Shown piece after piece: positions 21,898-32,900 of a stretch of 64,000 nucleotides of DNA. The notes under the pieces are model-generated. The model made no database searches. It was not told where the DNA came from and saw nothing but the letters and a program-made list of their open reading frames with translations. Positions within the stretch are counted from its first letter, which is position 1. Every line of letters starts with the position of its first letter. The position numbers and the translations under genes were made by a program. The DNA comes from Anaspis maculata (taxonomy: Eukaryota; Arthropoda; Insecta; Coleoptera; Scraptiidae), in the NCBI GenBank assembly GCA_949128115.1, contig OX421968.1, forward strand, positions 54,081,423 through 54,145,422, read 5' to 3'.

Positions 21898-22363
21898 TTA
21901 AACGTGAAAATGACTTTTCACCCTGTAAATTGAAAAGCAGCAGATGCAGAGATGTGTCCTTTTTATATGCTCAGTATGACATAATAAGCTTGCAAAAAAA
22001 CTGGAACCGGCTTTAATCTAGATCAGTTCCATCAAGAAAAAAAATTGAAGATGAAAAGTAGTCTTCACCCTGTAACTTGATACGCAGCAGTTGCTGGGTG
22101 GTATATTTTTTATATGTTTATAGGAAGACTATGGCTTATCAAACTAGCCTAAAACCATTATTTTCGGTCATCAGTTTTTCAAGAAAAAAAGAAAGTGGAG
22201 AAAAATGATAAACTTTCACCCTGTATACTGATTTGTAGCAGTCCCAGAAATGAGGACTTTTGATATGTTGAAGAAGGGACTGTAAGCTTGCATTGGTGAA
22301 AAAATCGTTTTTGTTTGAAGTAATTCCAGCAAAGCACCTATTTTTTTCTATTTCCAATATACT

Positions 22364-22899
22364 ATAGTAGCTGATGAGAGGTGGAACGTTTGGTTGAAAT
22401 ATTATTGACGTCAGCCAATCATGGCCTCCACAACTAGTAAAACAATTGTGGAAAATATTCACTTTTCTATGAAGAGACATGGAAATTTCAGGCGCAGCGG
22501 GAAATCAGAAAATCAGAAATAGAGATTTGTGTAGAACATTTCTACGAGATAATAATGAATCAGCTCAAAAGATAACAAAAATCTGCTCAAAGGGACGTTT
22601 CGTTTTTCATATACTTGAGGGGTTTTCCAATGAGAGGTTTTATTATATTTAGATTTTGTGACATTTTTTGACCATATACTAGATTGCTATGATTTCTTGA
22701 CGTATATCAAGCTAAAACTACACCATTTTCGAAAATGGTGAGATATATGCTTCAACAACGGCTAGAAATGGTGAAAATTCACTATAAATTTGGTGAACAT
22801 TTCGCGACTACCATGCAGTACGCCGAGTTCGTGCGCAAAGTGGTCAAAGCCTAATGGCGACGAACGAACCATACTTGCGAATCGCCAATCGCGAATAGT
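22364..22899. other. No gene recognised
   Basis: AT-rich spacer; no conserved coding or structural signal recognised. Confidence 0.3.
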
Positions 22900-23113
22900 C
22901 GCATCTTGATCTTAAGTCTTAAGTCGTAATGAAGCTGTTTGTATTTTACTGTAAGGTCTTTAACTGTTCTATGTCCAACATAAAGACGAAGATTCTTACC
23001 TAAAGTACGTAACCCCCCTTGGATTTGTCTCTGTTATCCCTCGCCTTTTAACTATGGGCTCTTCTGCCTGTTGGGTGTAGACAATAATAAAGAAATAGAT
23101 AAATAAATAAATC
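22900..23113 (+). mobile_element. 3' end of a 5'-truncated LINE (jockey/CR1-like)
   Basis: The phrase ACTATGGGCTCTTCTGCC followed by TGTTGGGTGTAGACAATAAT and a tail of AATAAAGAAATAGATAAATA repeats resembles the 3' untranslated end of non-LTR retrotransposons of the jockey/CR1 group. No reverse transcriptase sequence is present. Confidence 0.45.
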
Positions 23114-23908
23114 TTCGCGAATTGGTGAAATTTGATGCGAAATTACTGAGCGTTGCCTGCTGCCTGGCACGGCGCCTCCACCAAAATGTGCTGGATAAAT
23201 GTATGTATTTTGCGTCTAGTTATGTTGGTTCCCAAGCGATTGTTGGAAATTTGGAATAATTTTGCAGATGAGACAATCAATCATATAGCTAAGATGTAAA
23301 ACGTGAACCAATGAAAAACTTGTAATGATAAACAGCAAACCAACCATAGCGGATGAACCTTTGTCTTGCGCGGCGCCTCCACCAAAACGTTCGTGATATT
23401 TTGCGTAGGTACTTGGTTGGTATAATTTCATAATTTCCGAAGCGAAAAAATGGAATCATTTTGAAAAAAACTGTGAACTGCATAAGCTCGATTGACCCAA
23501 GACCCATCAGATATACCTGATGGTTAAACTGTTTCACAATCAAATATTTGCGAATTAAAAATAAGGAGACAACGTGAAAATATGCCATCTTCTTACATGG
23601 TTGCCAATGTAATAAAACCAGTCGCAATGTTGAATAAATTCCATTTTCAGAGTGAATAATCTAATAACGATCGATTTTGTGTGTATTTTGATAATAATTG
23701 TTTAGGGTGGATCTCCAGGAGGACCCTCCCTGAAACCAAGGGTCGAGCAAATACGCGCAATTGGAAAGCTGAAACTCCGCCTCTATGTCTAATTTCGTCA
23801 CAATAATTTCAGGAAGCTTTTCAGTGCTCGACCGCCCGAGGCTCCGTAAGTGACAAGTGTCTTAATTGACTTGTGTTTTGGTGAATAAATTAGCGACTTA
23901 GAGGAATA

Positions 23909-26900
23909 ATGTCTTACAATAATTCTACACATCATCCTGAAGTTTTCCAATATGGGTATACATCGCAGACCTATCATTACATATCAGGTACGTAGACATC
24001 TTTTTTAATGTCTATTTCAACTTATCCTATCCAAATCCGACAAAAAGGTAAAAAAACACAAACATAAGTTTTCAATTTGTCGCCTTATATTCTTGCACAA
24101 ATACCTAGGTAGATACTATGTACCTAATAACAATAATAATAAAAATCAATGAAAAAAATGCTTGGTTTTGCAAATAGATATTTTATTTAAAGATTTTGTT
24201 TGTATGTGTAGTAGTAGTAGTATACTATTATATACCAAGGTTGAGATGTTGAGAAAGTATTATTAAATTATTATAGCTGAAGCGCCAGTTTAGATTCCGA
24301 AGCGCAATTCTTGAACATTTTCTGGCAATTTCTCTTAAAATTCTTGAAGTTTTCTAAGAGTTTCCACTTTAAAATGAGTAACCGGCCTGGCTCATTGAGA
24401 CCGGACTCAAATGATGGAGCTCAAAACGAAGCCCTTATTAGAGGGAATATCTCAATCCTTCAATCTTTTCCTCAAATTCTAACTTCATACTCGAAGGGAC
24501 GTCTCACAATAAAATTTCCATACGTTCCTGATTGCTACTCGTCGGGAAAGTTTTGGGGTGACATAACCGATTTTTTTTACAATGTTTATATGATTGTAGA
24601 GAATTTTTACTGCTATTAAGGAAACCGACATCGTAATTCAGAGACGCAGGTTAATAATGACGTATAGGTACTTCACGAGTTGGAAGTTCCATTTAAGAAG
24701 CTGTGGATCCCCTATACGATATAAACTGCCTGTCAAAAGTTGAACTTAGACCAAAATTGGCTCCAATTTCAAGCAAGGATGTCTTTGGGGAAATATATCC
24801 AATTTAAAAAAAGTTTGTAGTGCCTAATAGAGCTTTTCTTCAGCTGCAAGACGCTACGTCGACCTTCGTCACCATTGACTTGTCCCTGACATACATCATA
24901 CAGGATGCCAAAGGAAGAAAGTCGTGTAAATTTTTTGGAAAAAATTCCAGATTTTTTCTCTTTAGTTTTAGAAAGCGTATATCAATATCTTGGAACGGTT
25001 TTTGACTTTTGGTCGTATTTTGTTTTTTAAAGAGTTCTTGATTTTTCGTTAAATTTGGATTTTTTGACACAGAATCTGCTAGAGCTGTTGCTTTTCCTTG
25101 AAAATCCATAGAAACGTAGATACACAATTGCTGGATAAATTGTACCATGGAAAAAATTGATCCCATCGGCCCCCAGAAGATCCTCTGGACCTCTTCAGGG
25201 AAGATTCCCAATGAGGAATATTTTGAATATTGCGACAACATTACATTGACACTTATTGAGCCCAGCATGGGTTAAACCTCTATGGTTAAATGCAAGACTT
25301 GTAACCATACTTCCATCAAAATTACTATGCATGCTTACCAATTAGTCCCATCTTGGTTGATTTTGTTGCTGCCCAAGTCACTGGAAATTTCCAAAAGTGA
25401 TATCTCCTAGACGAGTGCCTACCTATGGGTGAGTCATCATAATTCTTTTTTGATTTCAATCGGACACATCATTGTTTATTCGAGCGTGATGTGGAAATTT
25501 CTCACATGCATACTTTTCTAGTGGTGGGGGGTAATTTTGACGTTTGTCATATCGGAACTTTTTTCTTGTACTTGTCATCATTGAAATGTCAACATACATT
25601 TATACCTACTGTCATTTGCATCTGATCAATTTTACGTTTGTGTTCGATATTTTTCTTCCTCAAAGTCCAGATTTCCTGAGAAAACCTCACTTGGTCTTTT
25701 GTTTTCATAATCGATGTGGACCACTGAAAAAGTATAAACGTGAAAAATTTGCACATCATGCTCAAATGACCAATAATGGAATCAAAAAAAGAATTATGGC
25801 CCTATCCTTATACCTTACTCGTCTAGAAGTATCACTTTTGGAAATTTCCTCTAAACGTCGAGCGCAAATCATCTAAACCTAACGGTTCACCCTTTAGGGG
25901 GGGGGGGAATGCCGGTGGTCACAGAACTATAATTTATTGCTATTACCGGCTTGAATGAGCAGAAGGTGGGTCGGTTTCGACGCCATGAGGTGCTTCTAAG
26001 ATTATACTTGCCATAACTTCGAGCTGGTCAAAATTATCTCATAAGCCCTTATTTGTAGAACCCTCCCCCCTAGCATTTTGAAAAATTACTGAAAATTCAA
26101 ATTCGAATGACGACGAAAATAAACGGGGGCTTTCGTTTAATTTCTGATACGGAATGTTCAAAGTGTTGCTGATCAAGTATTCCTTGCGTATCATACCATT
26201 TAGCAAAGTTCGACCTAATGACGAAGATACAGCCCTCTAAAGTTCTTTTTTTTCTTCGAATTTCAAAAATTTGTAAATCAGGAACGTTTCGACAAATTCA
26301 GCTCTAATTCAGCATACGTTGGTTTGTCATCATTATCTATCAACCTGCCAAATTTGGAAAAAAATCCAATCAGTGGCGTAGAAGCTATGAGGGGTTATCT
26401 TAAGTCAACTTTTCTTCCGGTGCTTCTAAATTATTGACCCTCATAACTCCTACACCACTGGTTGGATTCTTCCCAAATTTGGCAGGTTAATAGATTTTTA
26501 TGGAAAACCAGCTTTTGCTGAATTAAAGCTAAATTTGTCGAAACGTTCCTGAGTTACAAATTTTTGAAATTCGAAAAAAAAAGTGAACTTTAGAGGGCTG
26601 TATCTTTGTCATTAGGCCGAACTTTGCTAAATGGTATTTAGGTTTTCGTCATATTTTGACGAGATCAACTCACAGTTAAGTTTTTTGCTATCATCCCTGA
26701 AACACCCTGTATGTGTTATTGAAAGAGGTGGTCCACATTGATCTTTTATGTCCACCCACCCTTACCTCTATAGCCCCTATACCCTGGTAGTTTTTCCCGA
26801 ATCGGCAGGCACTCTTTGCACATTTTCTAGTTAAATGTGTCAATGTAACAGTGGGTGGACATAAGGGATTAATGCGGACCACCCGTTCCTAGATATAATA

Positions 26901-29900
26901 TGCCACAATAATAGTAGGAATTCATTTTAACTTATCAAAAAACATTTTATTTTCAATAGCGCAGAGCAGAAGTTGATTATTTATTGGAGAGTGAACCGTT
27001 TATTTTGGTCGTAAATCGACTTTTAATTTTCAGTCATTTTTCGAAATGCTAGGGGTGGTTCTGAAAATAGGGGTTCATGAGATAATTTTTACTATCAGCT
27101 CGAAGCTATGGCAAGTATAACCTTAGAAGCACCTCATGATATAGAAATAGATCCATCTGTTTGCTCATTCAAGCCGGTAGTAGCAATAAACTACAGTGCT
27201 CAACAATTGAAGTGGAACACCTGAACATTTTGGTCGAATTAAATTGGTCCTATTTTCTTAAGAAAAAACCGAACTGCATGAGTCTTTTTTCCTGGACAGC
27301 TGATGTCTTAGACTAGAACATGATAGAATTCTTTCTTGTTGCAAGCTTGTCATATTATTTATACAGGGTGTAGTAGTGGGGTACTGCAAAAAATGTAAAG
27401 TTTGCACCTCTCTCGATCCGCAAAAAAAAAATTTGAATTTTTTCAACTTGTTCTGAAAAAACATTGAGCCCATACCTCGGAACAGCTTTTTGGGTTTTCG
27501 TCTAGCTGTGTTGATTACAGGGTGATCTCAAAAAAGTGATTTTTTAGGCTTTTAATGATAACTTCTTTCATTGTTATCCAATTTCAAACATCTTTAGCTC
27601 ATATTGAAGCTGAAACTTCAGGCGAGAACGTCGTGTGGTCAAAACTCTTTGAAGACATTAATTCAGTAAAGAGGACGTATCAGAAGCGACCCGAATGCGA
27701 AACAGCTTCCGAGTATCTGTTTAATGAAAGACAAAAACAAATTGAAACTTGTCATCTGGGGATCCGCTAATTTGGACCATTTCGATCTGCTTCTCGCTTT
27801 AGTTGTCCAAGAAATGTCCGTGGTAGAATCAAAACTTGACTGCGTGGTTTCGCGAAAAAATCGCATCCCTCATTTACCTGAAGGCGGCCGTAACCCAAGT
27901 TACAAAATTCACAACAATTTCAAAAATTCTCCTTGGCGATAAAACACGTTTACTTGCCAGTTCTGAATTTTGTAACTTGGGTTACGATCGCCTTCAGGTA
28001 AATAAGGGATGCGATTTTTTCGCGGAAACACGCAGTTGAGTTTTGGTTCTACCACGGACATTTCTTGGACAACTAAAGCGAAAAGCAGATTGAAATGGTC
28101 CGAATTGGCGGATCCTTTGAAGACACGTTGAAATTTGTTTTTATCTGTTATTAAACGAACAGTCGGAAGCTGTTTTGCATTCGGGTCATTTTTGACACGT
28201 CCCCTTATATTGAATTGTTGTCTTCAATAAGTTTTGACCTCACACCGTTCTTGCCTGAAGTTTCAGCTTCAATATGAGCCAAAGATGTTTAAAATCGGAT
28301 AACAGTGAAAGAAGTTACCACTGAACGCCTAAACTATCACTTTTTTGAGATCACCCTGTAATTAACAGAGATAAACGAAAACCCAAAAAATCGTTTCGAG
28401 GTTCAATGTTTTTCCAGAATGAGTTGGAAAAATTTAAAAAAATGTTTTCGCGGATCGGGAGAGGTGCAAACTTTACATTTTTTGCAGTACCTCACTACTA
28501 CACCCTGTATAAATAATATGAAAAGCTTGTGACAAGAAAGAATGATATCCTGCTGTAGTCTAAGACATTAGCTGTCCAGGAAAAAAAACTAATTGCAATT
28601 CGGTTTTTTCTTGAGAAATTACGACCATTTCAATTTGACCAAAATTTTCAGGTGTTCCACTTCAATTGTTGAGCACTGTAGTTCTGTGACCATCGGCATT
28701 CCAGCATTCCACCCCCCTCTAGAGGGTGAACCGTTGGGTTTAGAGGATTTGCGCAATGATAAAGTTTGATCACCTCAACAAGGGCTACAACATACTTATT
28801 AAAATTTGAGCCAAATCATCCAAGGAGTCAAATGCCATAAGAAATATGCAGGGTCCTTTGTACTTATTGCTTTTTGAGGTCCGTGTGCTAAAAGTTGAGA
28901 TGTTTTTAAAAAAAATTTTTGGTATCGGTCTGTGTATTGTTTTTGTATCTTTCGATTCACTTCTAAACCGTCCAACTGTTGTTGACCAAATTTTATACAT
29001 ATACTATACTTAGTGTCTATAGTAGAAATGTGCGAAAATAAGCTTTTCGCCGTGATCTGTTAGGCGGAAATGTATACCTACTGTTGACACTACTAAATGA
29101 CTACTAAATGACATGACTACTAAATGCTACTAAATGACAGAAGACTTTTATGCAATAATTTAGCCGTGCGATAGCTTATCGCTCATTTTCAAGCCCCATC
29201 AAACTTTGTTCAGAATAATATGTACTTAAAAGTTATTAAAACCTATCTGGTCATCTGTCAAAAATTACAAGTGTCAAAGTCCAGACTTCACATTTAATAA
29301 CTTGAAAAGTAGGTACCAAACGGATTTCAATCTTCAGTTTGCATCAGCAAGAGTTCCTCACAAAAGTTTGAGGAACGTAAATAGATTCGATCCAATCCAC
29401 CTTTCAGGGAAATCACTTGCGCGCATACCTGTGAGCGCATATTCCCGCTAGTAGAGACAGCTGCTACAGAGCGCCAATTGTGCCTTCACAGGTATGCGTG
29501 ATGTGCTCATGGGAAAGGTGGATTCTGAACCTGTACCTTGAAAAAATTATCAAATTCTCCCCTCCAAAAATATGAAACAAGTTGGTGTCCCGAATTTGTA
29601 TTCGGTGTTTTCAATCGTTATATCAATTGTATAATTTGTTCCTAACATCTTATAGCAGCCAGCCGAAGACAAACATTTTGACGAGGAACAGAAACTCGTG
29701 GAGAACCAAACTTTTCTTATCGTTCACAATTTGCCCCCTCGGTCCATTGATTGATTCGAGTCTCTAAAACAAAGTTTCTGCGAATATTTGATCAAAATAT
29801 GGTTCACGGTTCACGACATTTTGGTGTTGCACTTTTTTTGGCGGGCAGTAGGTATATGTGCCCGCCATTAATTGCGCTTTCACTTTCGCTTTCACTTCTC

Positions 29901-32900
29901 ACTGCAAATATATAAATTTTTCGAAAATAGATAAAATAAAATAAGATAATAGTATATCATTCAACAAGCTGGTAATCATTGCTTCTTACTCATGAGGATG
30001 CAGTTTGCCGACACGAGCCTTGGCGAGTGTCGTAAAGCATCTGAATGAGTAATAGCCATTACCCGCGAGTAGAATACTATCCTTTATCCAGTCATATTTA
30101 AAAATGCAGGCATGTATGCGCAGATATGTACACACATTAAAAGAATCTAGGGGCTAGGGGACAAGCAAATTCAGACGATTTCTAAAATCATCATAACTTT
30201 CGATTCCCGTCAGCGATTTCATATCGGTTTTCAGTGTTCAATAGCCCAATCTTTCGTTTTCATGCTTTGATCACGTCAAATGCGAACAATGTGTTATAAG
30301 GCTGCTACAAGGTGATCAATAGAACAGTGTAAAATTGCCGAAAGTTCAGTACGAGCGCTATTTCAAAGAAAAATTTTTATGCATCCCAATAGTACAGTTA
30401 TGAAGATCGGTGTTTCAGCTTCAGTAACGTTCTTGAATTTTGAAAATCGAAGGTGAGTTGCCAAAGATATTGATCATTTTGTGCCGCCATGTTGAACTTT
30501 GAAGAAAGAAGAATGTGATCCGATTTCATTGAAACTTGGAACTTGGAACACACTCATGACTGGTTCAAATAATTGGAATTTCAAGGTCAAATTCCACTTT
30601 CCACTTTGAACTTTTTACATGGATGTTTAGATTTGAATAGAGCTTGAAACACACTAGAATCGAATCATTTACATAAAAAATCAATGCGGCGGCTTGAAAG
30701 TGACCAAAAAAGACATTTGACCTTGAAATTCCAATTATTTAAACCAGACATGAGTGTGATCCAAGTTTCAATGAAATCGGACCACTTTCTTGGAAGTTCA
30801 ACATGGCGGTACAAAATGATCAATATCTTTGGCAATTTACCTTCGATTTTCAAAATTCAAAAACGTTACTGGAGCTGAAGCACCAGTCTTCATAACTGTG
30901 CTATTGGAATGCATAAAAAATTGTTTTTAGGCGATCAACCAAAAACACGTTGTTTAGAGTGCTCTGTTGAGGCCCTTAAGTTGAACTTTTTTGTACGCTT
31001 ATGTCAAAATCACTTCACGGCCACTAGACTTCACTTGTTCCTTTCGCTGCGGCACGGGTTGCATAACTAAGGTTCTAAAGTATTTTCTGCCAATTCACGA
31101 AATTGTAATTTATCTAGTTTATATTGAATTACCACAATAATAAGCCTCAGAAGGTCGATTTAGTTTAGGCATGGTACGAATTTTATCAATTCCACCCGCA
31201 GACATAAATTCGCGAAATCGCAGCAGTATAATGATGGAATGAAATTGCGTCATATTGGTACCATGCATTTTGTTGACTGTCAATGCAATGTCAATACCTA
31301 ATTATTGTTATTGCCACATTCTTTGATTATTACAACTCACAACACACAACTCACAATTTACTTTACAATGAATTTACCGTGACGTCGCCCGTCCGTCTCC
31401 TAGTCCTACGCCGTGACATCCCTGGCCGTGACGGCTTCCAGAAAATAATGACGTGCATCATGTGACAGCACATTGTAACGCCAAAAAGACACCAGCCCGG
31501 GAATCTCGGAAAAGAGCTCCAAGGTAGGAAGATGCCTCATGAGTGGTAGATTTGTTGGAGAAAAAGGCAAGAAAAGCAGGTTCGAGGTTCGGTCTATTTA
31601 TTACCCTTCTTCGATCTGGCCCATTCGACGAAAAGTTCATATTTTTTTAAAATAGCTTAGACACAATTTCTCCGGAAGCATATGCAGAGTTTCAGAATTG
31701 TCTGAATCACTGGTTTTCCTTCATACAATGATTTTAGAAAGTGACACGGATAAAAAAGAATTGACAGGATTGTCTTGTCAAGTTCGTTTGTCATTGGTAA
31801 CTATGTTTTTATAAAAATGCAAAGCATGAAATCAACAATAAATGGATGAGAGTAAAAACTGATTATTTTCATGATTTTTTTCTGTGAATCGCCTAAAAAA
31901 ATTTTTATGGACCTCGGCCAAAGGTCCTTTTTTGACCTCACCTGATTTATAGCCTCGGCTGCAAAACTTCAGATTCGGACAAAAAAGATCACCTCTACGG
32001 CCTTGGTACATGAATAACTATTTCGGGAAATCGCGCTCATACTGAACTTTCGGCAATTTTACACTGTTCCATTGATCACCCTGAAGAAACTTTATAAAAC
32101 ATTGTTCGTATTCGACGTGATCAAGGCATAAAAGCGAAGGATGGGCTATCTGACACAGAAAACCGATATGAAATCGCTGACGGCAATCAAAAGTTATGAT
32201 GATTTTAGAAATCGCCTGAATTTGCTTGTCCCCTAGATTCTTTTGATGTGTGTAGGTGTAGGTTGGTTGGTACTTAATATGAGGGTGTTGCATATTTCGT
32301 AAATAATTTGTTTACCTTCAAGCTTCAAGTAAATTTGACCAAATGAGATGAAATTTCATACAGCACCTAATAGTGTTCATGGAGCAAAAACCCCAAGAGA
32401 AACATCATTTTATTATTTAATTGTGGTTAGGGCTCAATTTCAAAAACGACTAGCAACTGACACAAAGTTGCGAGAATGCGAGCGAAAATGTAAAATTTTA
32501 CGGTCAATTTGCAGCCTCTTACTGGCTCTGAATCAGAATCTGAAGCAGATCCATGACAAAGGAAAGACAAAAATTTTTGGAGCTCTCGGGTGATTTAAAT
32601 CGAAATCAAAATTGATCTATTTGACATGTTGCCAGGTATGCCTTCTTGTACCAATATTCGAATATCGGACAACCGGGGTACCTACCTAACCGATTAACAG
32701 AGCAACGGTGCGAAATGTTCATTTTAGTCCTAAGAACAATAATTGTGCCGAAGCTCTTGTTTCTATATCGCAAAGTACGAAAAGCTCGTAGTGCCTTTTG
32801 GATTAGCACATCTGTTGTGCTAGGCGGGCGCGTGTGGTTTCGATTCGGCTTCGCGGCGAAAAATTGAGTTTATTGATTTAGTTGGGTGCTTACGTTCTAC

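Larger units (their letters stand above)
18013..22363. mobile_element. Compound foldback, AGTATATTGG family copy A, with three nested insertions
   Basis: The outer ends are AGTATATTGGAAATAG (18013) and its complement CTATTTCCAATATACT (ending 22363). The arms share CAACATATCAAAAGTCCTCA, TATACCACCCAGC and several TACAGGGTG words. Subtracting a TA foldback (18308-19337), a hAT (19443-20597) and a piggyBac (20986-21897) with their duplications leaves about 1.24 kb. That is close to the core of copy B (56915-61336), about 1.2 kb. The core is itself a near-complete palindrome without coding sequence. The outer target duplication is unresolved. Confidence 0.8.
25862..28754. mobile_element. Foldback in Hand intron 1 with nested insertions
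   Basis: Outer ends GCGCAAATCATCTAAACC and the complement of GGGTTTAGAGGATTTGCGC. CAACGGTTCACCCT, GGTCACAGAACTA and CTAGCATTTTGAAAAA-like blocks occur in both arms in inverse order, and AAAGTTCGACCTAATGAC pairs near the centre. A Tc1-like foldback (27194-28678) splits the right arm and a small hairpin (26727-26883) lies near the centre. Without the Tc1-like insert the unit is about 1.4 kb. No coding sequence. Confidence 0.75.

Noticed and set aside
24840..25268. 142-codon minus-strand frame in Hand intron 1
   Set aside because: Repetitive-looking sequence with no family resemblance, in the intron of a gene on the other strand.
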